Positions 30,287 to 45,326 of a stretch of DNA of 58,909 nt are shown here, in pieces (the first letter of the stretch is position 1; each line of letters opens with the position of its first letter). A program made the position numbers and the translations under genes. The notes beneath the pieces were generated by a model. The model worked only from the letters and a program-made list of their open reading frames with translations. It did not search any database and was not told where the DNA came from. The DNA lies in NCBI GenBank assembly GCA_030681375.1, contig JAUXWM010000077.1, positions 1 through 58,909 of the forward strand, in the 5' to 3' direction. Origin of the DNA: Gallionella sp. Lineage in GTDB: Bacteria > Pseudomonadota > Gammaproteobacteria > Burkholderiales > Gallionellaceae.

Positions 30287-31564
30287 ATGACCAGCCTAAC
30301 AATGTCGGGAACCACCTTTGTATTGAGCATAGAACCCAGCGCAGATTGCGATCGCGAGGTGATTGCACAGCTCTCACCGCAATTAGCCACCGTAGTGCAT
30401 CGCACCGTTAGCGATGCGAGCACACTGGCCGCCGCACTGGAGGAACATGAGTGGAGCGCTGTTTTATGCTGCAAAAATGGACTGAAGAGTGACAACACGC
30501 CTTATTCATTTCTGGATAGCCTGCCCGGCATGGCTTGTCAGATATGGCTGGACAGAAATGGCGCGCTCCACTTTCCCTACGTAAGCGAAGGCTGTTTTGA
30601 TCTGCTCGGTATCAGCACGCTCGAATTGGAACGTCAGCCGCAATTATGGTTGAGCAGATTGCACCCTGACGATGCCGCAGGCTTCAATCAGCGCATGCGG
30701 CAATCAGCGGCAAACGCGACCGCCTGGAATTGGGAAGGGCGCATCATCCTGCCCTCCAACCAGGAAATAAAATGGGTAAATTTACGCGCCAAACATCACG
30801 AAACCAATTCCCAGGGCACGCTCTGGAAGGGTTTCATGGTCAACATTACCCATAACAAACAAGCTGAAATTGAAATCAAGCAGTCCCGACAGCGCCTGCG
30901 TGAACTTTCTTCACATATCGAAACCATCAAGGAAGAAGAACGTACCCGCATCGCGCGCGAAATACACGATGAAATAGGCATGCTGTTGACTGCCTTAAAA
31001 ATGGATTTATCCTGGCTTGCTCAGCGCCTGCCCTCAGACGACAGCGCATTACAGGAAAAAATGCGAGGCATGGACAGCTTGCTGGACACAGCCGGAAAGT
31101 CGGCAAATGATCTGGTACACAGCCTGCGCCCGGGTTTTCTCGATTGTTTTGGCATCGTTGCCGCAATTGAAATCGAAGCCGATGAGTTCACAAAGCGCAC
31201 AGGAATACCGTGTAAAATCAATCAGTCAAAAGATAATTTTAATGTTTCAGATGAACAATCCATCACCCTGTTTCGCGTATTTCAGGAGACGCTGAACAAC
31301 ATTATGAAACACGCTGCAGCACAGCAAGTTCAAGTATTTATTGACATCAATAAAGCTTGTACGAATTTTATCAATTGTGACAAATGCATAGAGTTGATCG
31401 TTTCGGATGATGGCCGGGGATTTGACGAAACCGCGCCGAGTAAGCCACGTTCCTTCGGCTTGCGCGGCATCCAGGAGCGCATCGGCCAACTGGGCGGCAA
31501 GGTTACTATCTCCAGCAAACCGGGGGCCGGGACACAAATTGCGGTACGCCTGCCGATGCAATAA
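30287..31564 (+). CDS. PAS-containing sensor histidine kinase, NarX/HisKA_3 type
   Basis: The 425-aa product has an N-terminal segment of unknown fold (about 1-65), a PAS domain with PAC motif (about 80-200), a HisKA_3 dimerisation domain with the phosphorylated histidine in R-E-I-H-D-E-I-G, and an HATPase domain with D-D-G-R-G-F-D. No membrane segment was seen, so it is probably cytoplasmic. A cysteine cluster of the form C-x5-C-x2-C sits just before the ATPase D-box, which is unusual. Kinases of this type normally pair with a NarL/LuxR-type response regulator, but none is adjacent. The ATG at 30287 is chosen over the GTG at 30242; neither has a clear ribosome binding site. Confidence 0.82.
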   Translation: MTSLTMSGTTFVLSIEPSADCDREVIAQLSPQLATVVHRTVSDASTLAAALEEHEWSAVLCCKNGLKSDNTPYSFLDSLPGMACQIWLDRNGALHFPYVSEGCFDLLGISTLELERQPQLWLSRLHPDDAAGFNQRMRQSAANATAWNWEGRIILPSNQEIKWVNLRAKHHETNSQGTLWKGFMVNITHNKQAEIEIKQSRQRLRELSSHIETIKEEERTRIAREIHDEIGMLLTALKMDLSWLAQRLPSDDSALQEKMRGMDSLLDTAGKSANDLVHSLRPGFLDCFGIVAAIEIEADEFTKRTGIPCKINQSKDNFNVSDEQSITLFRVFQETLNNIMKHAAAQQVQVFIDINKACTNFINCDKCIELIVSDDGRGFDETAPSKPRSFGLRGIQERIGQLGGKVTISSKPGAGTQIAVRLPMQ

Positions 31565-31588
31565 ACGTAGATGGCCGGTCAAAAATCA

Positions 31589-31616
31589 CGTCATTCCCGC
31601 GCCACCGTGAATGACG
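31589..31616 (-). terminator. Hairpin between the kinase gene and the Zorya-like operon
   Basis: CGTCATTC (31589-31596) pairs with GAATGACG (31609-31616). On the minus strand the stem is followed by TGATTTTTG, so it could end the zorC transcript. The 126-bp gap 31565-31690 contains nothing else recognisable and no trace of a helicase gene. Confidence 0.4.
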
Positions 31617-31690
31617 AAGCTAACGGATAATTCGGGACAAATATTCAAACTGGCAACCGATGGATCACAATGATGCCTGCGGCCGGAGTG

Positions 31691-33259
31691 TCAACGATAA
31701 TAGCCCGCTGCTTTCTCCGAAAAACTGAAACCCCATCCGATCAATACTGACCAGACCTCCCGGCCGTATTGACCAGCTGCGTCTGGAACTATCCACTGAT
31801 GTCCGTCCTGATTACGCTTATCATCGTACGAACACTGATACTTCCGACAGAACGAGTCGATGCTGCTTTCAGTCACGCCTAGCTCCTGCGCGAACCGCCC
31901 TTCCCATGTGTAGTGTTTGACATCCTGATGGCGCAGCGGCTTGGAGAGCCGCGCGACATCAACACCTTCGGTAATATTCCGGGTGCTGACTGCGCCTATT
32001 TCCAGCCAGCCCTTACTAAAATAGAAGGAAGGGACTCCCTGGGTGGTGTCATAGAAATAGGCGGCATTGTTATGGCGATTGAATTCCACAACATGATGAT
32101 GTTCAAACTGCATGATGCAGATGTGCACATCCGGCTTCCCTTCAGTCAACCGGACAAGCAGCCCTTTTGCAGCCTTGCGGAATTTGTACAGGGCCATATT
32201 TTCATTGCCGTATGCATTTTTTCCCAGCGCGAAATACATACCCGTCATCTCTTCGCTGTAGATATCCCAAAAGTTCATGCGCCGCGCCGCCGCATCATCG
32301 GACAGCAGGCTAAAAAACTCGCTCAACAAATGGCGTTTGAGCCAATGTTCCAGCATGATTCTGGCATTCGCGCCGCACTGCCATTGGTGCAGATTTTCCG
32401 GCAACCAGGGGTTACCCCAAAGTCCGGTAGAAAAATCCCTGAGCAGGATATGAATATCCCTGTGTTCGCATTGCGCATAACGATCCAGCAGTACTTTCAA
32501 CCCCATTCCCGCATAGAGCGGATAATCGCTCAACAGCAGCAGAAGCCCATCGAGATGCTCCTTAAAGAGCGTATCGTCCATCGCTTCAACAGCCTTGAAC
32601 GGTGCCATGACAATTTCTCGCACCAGCCAGGATTCAACATGGATTTCGAGATGTCCGCGAGCCTCGTTAAACTCGGACGCATCGCCCTGCAATAGCAAAG
32701 CTTCGAAAGGCAGCCCGGGATACTCACTCAACAGACCTGGATGTAGGATTAGGGTTGAAAGCCACGCTGGCGTAAATATACCTGTCAGCAAGCCATCCAG
32801 ATGCTTTAGCAAAAACAGTCTCAACGTCTCCCAGTTACTGCGGCCGACCAAGCTGCTATCCGGCGCATGTGGATCATAAGAAAAATAACTATTCAACAGA
32901 CCGCGATAAATTTTACGGAACGAACGCCGACGATTAGCGTATTTATCGACATATTTGAGCAATTTACCGAAATATTCGCGATTCTCTATCAATGCATCGC
33001 CGGCTATGATTTGCGTGCAACCATAGCAAACCAGCCGTATTTGACGCAGTCCCTTGATATATTTGTTCTGCCGATAGGCCAGAAGTGCTTCCTCTATGGT
33101 GGCTGATGACGGTTCTTCCAGTCGCGAGGCAGCACCTACCCATGTTTGCAGTCTGGACAACTCGTCCAGCATCGCCAGCGTATCGCCGGGGCGTATTCTG
33201 GCGAGTGCAAGCTGATTAAGGTTGCGCAACGTGGCTTGCAGTTGCTCAAGTCCATCCAT
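31691..33259 (-). CDS. zorC: EH-signature protein, ZorC-like component of a Zorya-type system
   Basis: This 522-aa soluble protein has no signal peptide or membrane segment. The C-terminal third fits the EH-signature family: R-R-M-N-F-W-D-I-Y around residues 326-334, Glu392 in V-V-E-F, and His449 in H-Y-T-W-E-G-R-F. The N-terminal two thirds are helical without a known domain. In type I Zorya, ZorC binds DNA and works with the ZorAB motor and the ZorD helicase-nuclease. It is third in a tight operon: 4 bp after zorB, which is 2 bp after zorA. No zorD follows. The ZorC assignment comes from context plus this motif and is good but not certain. Confidence 0.75.
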   Translation of the reverse strand: MDGLEQLQATLRNLNQLALARIRPGDTLAMLDELSRLQTWVGAASRLEEPSSATIEEALLAYRQNKYIKGLRQIRLVCYGCTQIIAGDALIENREYFGKLLKYVDKYANRRRSFRKIYRGLLNSYFSYDPHAPDSSLVGRSNWETLRLFLLKHLDGLLTGIFTPAWLSTLILHPGLLSEYPGLPFEALLLQGDASEFNEARGHLEIHVESWLVREIVMAPFKAVEAMDDTLFKEHLDGLLLLLSDYPLYAGMGLKVLLDRYAQCEHRDIHILLRDFSTGLWGNPWLPENLHQWQCGANARIMLEHWLKRHLLSEFFSLLSDDAAARRMNFWDIYSEEMTGMYFALGKNAYGNENMALYKFRKAAKGLLVRLTEGKPDVHICIMQFEHHHVVEFNRHNNAAYFYDTTQGVPSFYFSKGWLEIGAVSTRNITEGVDVARLSKPLRHQDVKHYTWEGRFAQELGVTESSIDSFCRKYQCSYDDKRNQDGHQWIVPDAAGQYGREVWSVLIGWGFSFSEKAAGYYR

Positions 33260-33263
33260 CGCT

Positions 33264-33980
33264 TTATATCCGGCAAGTGCCGAAATTTCCGCGCGGTATT
33301 TCGTTCAGCGCGGGGTGCACTTCATCCACACCAAAAAATTCCATGCGCAATTCGATACGACGGCTCTCCTCCAGCGATTCCTTTGCTGAATTGAAGGAGT
33401 ATCCGCCTACCAAAAACAAATCGCGCACCTGCTCTTTTTCCGCCGGATTCAGCATATAGGCCTGAGTGGGTGCGGGTGAGAGCAACGCGCACAATACCCG
33501 CTGGCTGCGTTGCAGGCTTAAATTCAAATTCAGCAGATAATCACCGCGTTGATCGGCATACCCTTCGGCGACGATGCGCTTGAGCCATTTACTGCCCAGC
33601 TCGTCATGCGCGATCACCAGCATCTCAGAGACGAATTGACTCAGGTATTGAGCCTGCACACTGGAGAGCTGCGAACTGCCAGTCTCGAAGCGCGCACGAT
33701 CACCAAAATCAATCACCGCCCGATTCTTGTCTACCGATATCCCCGGGTGGTTTTCAGCCGCCTTTTCAATTTTCGCCAGCAGCATGTCGATTTCCTGTTC
33801 GCGTATCGCCTTATTGCGATCCGCCTCCGAAATTTCGTTGGTAACAGCCAGCAGCGCCACGCTCATGACCAGCAGAAACATTACCATCAGTGCCGTCATC
33901 AGATCGGCGAATGAAATCCAGAACGGTTTCTCGCCCTCTTCTTTGTTACGGCGACCCAGGATAAAAATTTTGCCTGTCAT
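33264..33980 (-). CDS. zorB: MotB/OmpA-type motor subunit, ZorB-like
   Basis: A 238-aa protein with a short basic cytoplasmic tail, one membrane helix (about 28-47) and a C-terminal OmpA/MotB peptidoglycan-binding domain (about 100-225, with D-F-G-D-R-A-R-F and E-G-Y-A-D-Q-R-G). Asp26 in S-F-A-D-L-M, at the start of the helix, matches the ion-carrying aspartate of MotB and ZorB. Length suits ZorB. With ZorA it should form an ion-driven rotary complex anchored to the wall. It starts 2 bp after the zorA stop. Confidence 0.85.
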   Translation of the reverse strand: MTGKIFILGRRNKEEGEKPFWISFADLMTALMVMFLLVMSVALLAVTNEISEADRNKAIREQEIDMLLAKIEKAAENHPGISVDKNRAVIDFGDRARFETGSSQLSSVQAQYLSQFVSEMLVIAHDELGSKWLKRIVAEGYADQRGDYLLNLNLSLQRSQRVLCALLSPAPTQAYMLNPAEKEQVRDLFLVGGYSFNSAKESLEESRRIELRMEFFGVDEVHPALNEIPRGNFGTCRI

Positions 33981-33982
33981 GA

Positions 33983-35926
33983 TTAAATGCTGGTAGCCGC
34001 ATCCAGAGTGCTTTCCAGTTCATGTATCCCTTCTCGCAACAACTTCACGGAGTCCGACAAGGCCTGATGGAAATCACGATTTGCCTCGCCAACGGCCTTA
34101 ACCATACCCTCGCTGAAAGACTCATGTGCCACGGCGATCACTTCTGATACTTTTGTTAAATAGCTATCCGCGTTTTGCTGCGCGGCGACCAGCTTGCCCG
34201 TGGCCGATTCTATCCTGGTGATCACCTCGCCAGACAGGGATGCCTCGCGGCGCACCTGTTCAACAAGCAACTGCAAAGAGCCTACCAGCTCTATCATGGA
34301 GTCACGCGTGCCCCGGTAATCAGCAAACATTTCGCCCAGTCCAGATGATGCGGCAGCCACATTACCCGCCGCTTGAGTGAGCTGCCCCGCCACCAGCGCC
34401 GTTTTATCCAGCGCAGAACTGACGCCCTGCCCGGCTCTGGCAAAATCCTGCGCAGCCAGGATCAGCGTGTCCGCGCCCTTGTTGAAGCCGAGCATGGCCT
34501 CACCGGTGGTATTGCGCATCGCCAAGACAGCCGACTTCATCTCGGCAACGGCGCGATTGACACCATCGATCACATCCGTCATTTGCCCACTGAACTGCCC
34601 CGCAAAATCCTTGCTCTGCGCCAGCAAATCCTGCTGATGCTTGCGGCTGACATCAGTAGTCGCAAGCACCTGTGCACTGAGCCCATCGATGACCGAACCC
34701 ATGCGCCCTGACAATTCATTCAACGCACTTTGCAGTTGCTGCTGCGCCTCTCCTTGAGACTGAGACGTTGCCAGACGCATTTGTTCGACAAACTTAGCCA
34801 GATTATCTTCCATGACGGATTGGCGAGATTCTGCCGCCGCGATAGCTGCTGCCAGCTGCTGCGCCATCGCCTCCGCACTACGCTGCCCTGCAGATCCGAC
34901 ATTCCCGGCCATGCGTTCCATGCTGACGACGGCGGCTTGCAGCGCGTCTATGGTTTGCTTTTGCAAACTACTCATATCGGCTGCCTGCCCGCCAAACAAA
35001 TCCTTCATTTGATGGTTAAAGTTCTCGAACATGCTCGCCAGCATGGTTTGCAATGCGGCTCCCTGATCATGGCTGGCATTTTTCAAGGCATTGGAAATTT
35101 CAGTGAGCGGCGCTTTCATACTCGCTTCAATACTTGCCGTAATGCGGTCGCCCAGCGCGATTGTCCCCGCATGCGTGGCTGCGATCTGTTTTTCGGTCAA
35201 TTCGGTGAGAATCTGTTTTAACTCGCCCTGGAGCAGTCCGGCGGTTTGCATAGAGGACGATTCAGACGCCTGCACCAGCCTCGCCAGATATTCCTCACCC
35301 GCGCCACTCTCAAACATGCCATCCAGCAATTGCGCCAACTGTTCTACCTGGGCATTCAAACGGGTAAGCACCAGCTTCTCAATAAAGGTAACGACCATCG
35401 CCAGCGTGATCGCTACCGCCGAAACGAGAAATGCCTCGGACACACCGTGCAGCAAGCGGGTCAGGCTTGCGCGAACGATGACCGGATTCTCGGAGACGAC
35501 AAAGGACTGCAAGCCGATCAATAGCCCGTAGAACGTCCCTATGATGCCCACCCCGGTAAATAATCCAGGAAGATGCTTGAAGAAGTCCGTGCGCAATGGA
35601 ATATCCACCAGAATTTCCGGCCTGAAGACAACGCTGGCGGGAAGAGTGGAACGCAGGCGTATTGCCTGTCCTTCTACAAGCTGCTTGTGCAACGAATCCG
35701 CATATTCCCGCCACAAATGTTCGAGGACGCCCGCCTTCAGAAAAATTTGCTCCAGACTGCCATCCGGCACTCCCTTCAATGCGGCCAGCTTATTGATCAC
35801 AGCGGATAATTGCCGCGACACTACGAAAGACGGAAGCAGAGAAAATATCGCGAATGCAAGCAGCAACACCCCAAGCAGGGCGGCAAAGACATATATATGC
35901 GGAGGCAGGCTGAAGAGTGTCGGCAT
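33983..35926 (-). CDS. zorA: MotA/ExbB-type motor protein with long cytoplasmic tail, ZorA-like
   Basis: This 647-aa protein has membrane helices near 10-32, 130-150 and 168-190, and the motor block G-L-F-T-G-V-G-I-I-G-T-F-Y-G-L typical of ZorA/MotA third helices, preceded by D-I-P-L-R-T-D-F-F-K-H-L-P. From about residue 200 to the end it is a continuous helical tail rich in Ala, Gln and Ser, as in ZorA, where a long intracellular tail is thought to pass the signal of phage entry. No flagellar or Tol/Exb genes are nearby, which argues against MotA or ExbB. It heads the zorABC operon, 161 bp after ftsB on the same strand. Confidence 0.85.
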   Translation of the reverse strand: MPTLFSLPPHIYVFAALLGVLLLAFAIFSLLPSFVVSRQLSAVINKLAALKGVPDGSLEQIFLKAGVLEHLWREYADSLHKQLVEGQAIRLRSTLPASVVFRPEILVDIPLRTDFFKHLPGLFTGVGIIGTFYGLLIGLQSFVVSENPVIVRASLTRLLHGVSEAFLVSAVAITLAMVVTFIEKLVLTRLNAQVEQLAQLLDGMFESGAGEEYLARLVQASESSSMQTAGLLQGELKQILTELTEKQIAATHAGTIALGDRITASIEASMKAPLTEISNALKNASHDQGAALQTMLASMFENFNHQMKDLFGGQAADMSSLQKQTIDALQAAVVSMERMAGNVGSAGQRSAEAMAQQLAAAIAAAESRQSVMEDNLAKFVEQMRLATSQSQGEAQQQLQSALNELSGRMGSVIDGLSAQVLATTDVSRKHQQDLLAQSKDFAGQFSGQMTDVIDGVNRAVAEMKSAVLAMRNTTGEAMLGFNKGADTLILAAQDFARAGQGVSSALDKTALVAGQLTQAAGNVAAASSGLGEMFADYRGTRDSMIELVGSLQLLVEQVRREASLSGEVITRIESATGKLVAAQQNADSYLTKVSEVIAVAHESFSEGMVKAVGEANRDFHQALSDSVKLLREGIHELESTLDAATSI

Positions 35927-36087
35927 TTTTTGCTGAAAACTTACGTAATTAAAAACAACAGGCCCGGATGGCGGGTATAACGAAGAGGATTATGACTCAA
36001 GTTTCATATTATTGTGTTTTTACGCGCTTTCGCCTTTAAGCCCATACCTGTTCACGCCTTTTCCAGATTGCTCTGATGACGACCACG

Positions 36088-36423
36088 CTAATGGGCGGTG
36101 GATGAGGACACTGACGATGCGGCAGACGATTTATCACTTAACTGATTACCAGACGCATCCAGAATCTGAAAAAACACCTCATCGCTTTTTATCATCCCCA
36201 ATTCACTGCGCGCACGTTCTTCTATGGCTTCGGTGCCTTGTTTCAAATCGCGCACTTCAGCATCTAGCAAGTCATTGCGTTGCTCGGCCTGCTGATTAAT
36301 CTGCTGCTGCTCCCCGACCTGATGGTTCAGGTCCCACACTCTCAGCCAGCCGCCCTTGCCCAGCCACAGCGGGTACTGCAACAGCAATAACAGCACTATC
36401 AGGATCAGTGTGATAATTCTCAT
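36088..36423 (-). CDS. ftsB: Cell division protein FtsB
   Basis: The 111-aa product has a short cytoplasmic end, one membrane helix (about 4-20) and a coiled coil (about 30-75) followed by [11 protein letters not shown], the FtsB signature. It links FtsL and FtsQ in the divisome. I set the start at the ATG at 36423, which gives the usual size; the in-frame extension to 36483 adds a non-conserved leader. It lies downstream of eno, as in most Beta- and Gammaproteobacteria. Confidence 0.9.
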   Translation of the reverse strand: MRIITLILIVLLLLLQYPLWLGKGGWLRVWDLNHQVGEQQQINQQAEQRNDLLDAEVRDLKQGTEAIEERARSELGMIKSDEVFFQILDASGNQLSDKSSAASSVSSSTAH

Positions 36424-36492
36424 ATGCGCAAAATGAGTCTTCGGGTTAACTGCTATTCCGCCACGCGAATATCGCATCGGCAAAATTTATGT

Positions 36493-36523
36493 AAAAAAAC
36501 GCCCCTGGCCTGAGCCAAGGGCG
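36493..36523 (-). terminator. Intrinsic terminator downstream of eno
   Basis: CGCCCcTGGC (36500-36509) pairs with GCCAaGGGCG (36514-36523) around CTGA. On the minus strand the stem is followed by a run of seven T (complement of 36493-36499). This is a textbook rho-independent terminator for the eno transcript, and implies a separate or read-through supply for ftsB. The gap 36524-36656 holds nothing else. Confidence 0.8.
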
Positions 36524-36656
36524 AATGTTGAATTACTTAACTAACGCTCATACCAAAGATGCCACATTCCAGAGCGAAGCCTGCAACACCCGCTTCGTTC
36601 TCTCCTGACTCGCGGGTGAGAGGAAAGAACACGCATTGCGCGGGCTTCACTTGAGT

Positions 36657-37976
<1,320 letters not shown>

Positions 37977-38073
37977 TTATTAATCAATAAATTACAAATT
38001 CAATACGCATTCTGCATGGCATACAAACGAAACGCAAGCGATACAACTGCTTTATCCCTGAATAGAACCCAGC

Positions 38074-42961
<4,888 letters not shown>

Positions 42962-42974
42962 CCGCTAAAGAGCC

Positions 42975-43001
42975 TTTCTGATGCCTCACGGGCATCAGAA
43001 A
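42975..43001 (+). terminator. Strong hairpin after acs
   Basis: TTTCTGATGCC pairs with GGCATCAGAAA around a TCACG-type loop, giving an 11-bp perfect stem 13 bases after the acs stop. A T-run (ATTTTTC) follows only after 7 bases, so it may end transcription or protect the 3' end. Confidence 0.6.
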
Positions 43002-43087
43002 TCAGGATTTTTCCCGCTTTTAAATTGACCCGCTGTCGACACCTCGGCTAAGATGGTCGCGCTTTTCCGTCTATTTGGGCCCCGCTT

Positions 43088-44593
43088 TTGCCATTGATTA
43101 AACTGATCTTCCCAATACTGCTCGCTATCCTGGGCAGCACCGTGTCTGTGCACGCTGATGAACAACCCGCACTGAGCACCTCTCTGGCAAACACCACCAA
43201 TCCGCTCACTCTTACCTCTGCGCGCAATATCAAGCTGACCCTCATCCCCGAGGATGAACTGAACAACATGGACCTCTGGCAACGCCTGCGTGGCGGTTTT
43301 GCCATGCAGGAACTGGATAGCCCCTTGATCGCCAAGCATGAGCAATGGTATGCCAGCCGCCCTGAATACATTGCCCGCATGATGGACAGAGGCAGCCGCT
43401 ATCTGTATTACATCACCAGCGAAGTGGAGCGCCGCGGCATGCCCAGCGAAATCGCGCTGCTGCCGATGATAGAAAGCGCCTTCAATCCCGGCGCGTATTC
43501 CACCAGCAATGCCTCTGGTCTCTGGCAATTCATTCCTTCCACCGGAAAAGTCTTCGGTTTGCAGCAAAACTGGTGGTATGACGGTCGACGCGACATCACC
43601 AGCGCGACCACCGGCGCACTGGATTATCTGGAAAAACTACACGCCATGTTCGGTGACTGGGAGTTGGCGCTTGCGGCCTATAACTGGGGTGAAGGTGCTG
43701 TGTCCCGTGCTCAGGAACGCAACCGCAAAAAAGGTCTGGCCGTAAATTATTCCAGTCTGACCTTGCCTGATGAGACCCGCAATTACCTGCCCAAACTGTT
43801 AGCCATTAAAAATATCGTCGCGAATCCGGAACGCTTTGGTTTGGTATTGCCGACCATTTCCAACGAACCCTACTTTGCTGCGGTCTCTTTTGCAAAACAC
43901 ATAGACGTAAAACTGGCCGCGCAACTGGCCGACATCTCCAGAGAAGAATTCATTGCACTGAATCCGGCACACAACCGTCCGGTAATCTTGCAAGACAACA
44001 GTGATTTTATTTTGCTGCCGATAGATAAAATAGAAACCTATCAGACCAATCTGGAAAACTACGACAAACCGCTGGTAAGCTGGCAGGCTTATCATGCTAA
44101 AAAGGGTGAAAGACTCGATCAGCTGGCCCCTCGTTTCGGTCTCTCCGTGGAAAGATTAAAAAAGGTCAACAGCCTGTCCGCACGCACCCGTACCAGCTCA
44201 GGCGAAACGCTGCTCGTGCCGCTCAACGGCGACCCCGACGAGGGCGAGGACGAATTTGAAGCCTTCAACATGCATTTGCATCCCGTCAGCAAGACGGGCA
44301 ACTACGCCACCACCATCAAACATACGGTTCGCAAGGGAGAGACCCTGGCCAAACTGGCACGCCGTTACAACGTCAGCGTCAGCAAACTCAGCAGCTGGAA
44401 TGGTCGCACCAGACACATCAAAGCAGGACAGACACTAACCATCGTTCAGGAAAAAGCACGCAGCGCATCACGCAAAAGCACTAGGCGCTTGGCGAAATCA
44501 GGCACGCGTAAAATCGCGCAACGTAAAACGACCCAAAGGAAAATTACGGCGGCCAAGAACAGAAAGATTGACCTCGCCTACCAGAAGAAATAA
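43088..44593 (+). CDS. mltD: Lytic transglycosylase MltD with LysM domains
   Basis: A 501-aa exported enzyme: a signal peptide (about 1-23, cleavage after V-H-A), a family 1 transglycosylase domain with catalytic glutamate in P-M-I-E-S-A-F-N-P and S-G-L-W-Q-F, and at least two LysM domains (about 335-380, degenerate, and 398-442). A basic Lys/Arg-rich tail ends the protein. It cleaves glycan strands to 1,6-anhydro muropeptides. The start is a TTG at 43088, the only in-frame start giving the signal peptide; there is no clear lipobox cysteine, unlike E. coli MltD. Confidence 0.9.
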   Translation: MPLIKLIFPILLAILGSTVSVHADEQPALSTSLANTTNPLTLTSARNIKLTLIPEDELNNMDLWQRLRGGFAMQELDSPLIAKHEQWYASRPEYIARMMDRGSRYLYYITSEVERRGMPSEIALLPMIESAFNPGAYSTSNASGLWQFIPSTGKVFGLQQNWWYDGRRDITSATTGALDYLEKLHAMFGDWELALAAYNWGEGAVSRAQERNRKKGLAVNYSSLTLPDETRNYLPKLLAIKNIVANPERFGLVLPTISNEPYFAAVSFAKHIDVKLAAQLADISREEFIALNPAHNRPVILQDNSDFILLPIDKIETYQTNLENYDKPLVSWQAYHAKKGERLDQLAPRFGLSVERLKKVNSLSARTRTSSGETLLVPLNGDPDEGEDEFEAFNMHLHPVSKTGNYATTIKHTVRKGETLAKLARRYNVSVSKLSSWNGRTRHIKAGQTLTIVQEKARSASRKSTRRLAKSGTRKIAQRKTTQRKITAAKNRKIDLAYQKK

Positions 44594-44647
44594 CAGCGCC
44601 TGCTGATGTTCTGATGCCAGCTCATCAGGGATGGCGAGATAGTCTAG

Positions 44648-44947
44648 CTACAAGCGTGCTGCCATTTTTTTGGAGAAATCCTGGACGTAGCGATAGGCTT
44701 TCCAAGTCCGCCACACACCTTTCACCAGAGCGGACAGACCGTTGCGGCGCACCACCAACAGGCCGGCCAGCCCGGCAATCAGCACGGGATGCACCTTGAG
44801 AAAATTCACCGCAACCACAGCCTGATCTGCTACGCGTAGCGCGGGTTGCCAGCGCTTAGCCAGTTCGCCCAGATGTTCACGCTGACCGGATATTTCTGCC
44901 AGCAACACCTGACGACGCTGTATCACCTCGAATTTGCGCTTATCCAT
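44648..44947 (-). CDS. YqjK-like protein
   Basis: This ~99-aa basic protein has a helical N-terminal part with Q-R-R-Q-V-L-L-A-E-I and one hydrophobic stretch near its middle (F-L-K-V-H-P-V-L-I-A-G-L-A-G-L-L-V), the pattern of YqjK. I choose the ATG at 44947, which overlaps the upstream gene by 8 bp; longer starts at 44956 or 44980 are possible. It is last in a yqjD-yqjE-yqjK-type cluster. Function is unknown, thought to be membrane-associated and linked to stationary phase or stress. Confidence 0.75.
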   Translation of the reverse strand: MDKRKFEVIQRRQVLLAEISGQREHLGELAKRWQPALRVADQAVVAVNFLKVHPVLIAGLAGLLVVRRNGLSALVKGVWRTWKAYRYVQDFSKKMAARL

Positions 44948-45323
44948 TGCGCTCATCCAGATGCTCCCTGTCTTTAGCAAGTTCGGCCAGTGTCACGGAA
45001 AATAATCTGGATTTCTCCTGAGTCAGTTTGCGCAGGCTTTGCACCAGTATCAAACCGCCCCCCAGAAATACAGCACTCAGGCCGCCCAGGACCAGAAGGC
45101 GATGATCATCCCAAAACAGCACTACGATGAAAACCGTCAACAGCATAATCGTCATACCGAAACAGAATAAGGCGGCAAAAAAATAAAGGAGCACCTGCTC
45201 AAGATGCAGACGCTCCTCGTGCAACTCATTTACCAGCAGCTCCAGCCGGGTCGAGGCAATAGCCGTCAGCGTAGACAACAATCGTTTGACCGAACCCAGC
45301 AGACCGGAACTCGCTGCTGTCAT
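44940..45323 (-). CDS. YqjE-family (phage holin superfamily) membrane protein
   Basis: A 127-aa protein with two membrane helices (about 45-67 and 74-95) between soluble ends, the layout of YqjE/Phage_holin_3_6. Despite the family name there is no sign of prophage here. It follows the DUF883 gene with a 3-bp gap and overlaps the YqjK-like gene. Its role is unknown. Confidence 0.8.
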   Translation of the reverse strand: MTAASSGLLGSVKRLLSTLTAIASTRLELLVNELHEERLHLEQVLLYFFAALFCFGMTIMLLTVFIVVLFWDDHRLLVLGGLSAVFLGGGLILVQSLRKLTQEKSRLFSVTLAELAKDREHLDERNG

Positions 45324-45326
45324 AAC

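Noticed and set aside
30287..31564. The kinase as a fourth component of the Zorya-like system
   Set aside because: It is on the opposite strand, convergent, and follows a Crp/Fnr gene; no defence family with such a kinase is known to me.
33264..35926. Flagellar MotA/MotB or ExbB/TolQ-type proton channel
   Set aside because: The tail of the MotA-like protein is far too long and helical, there are no flagellar or Tol genes around, and an EH-signature gene follows; ZorA/ZorB fits better.
44940..45323. Phage holin, suggesting a prophage remnant
   Set aside because: The holin-superfamily label covers YqjE proteins; gene order matches the chromosomal yqjDEK cluster and no phage genes are nearby.
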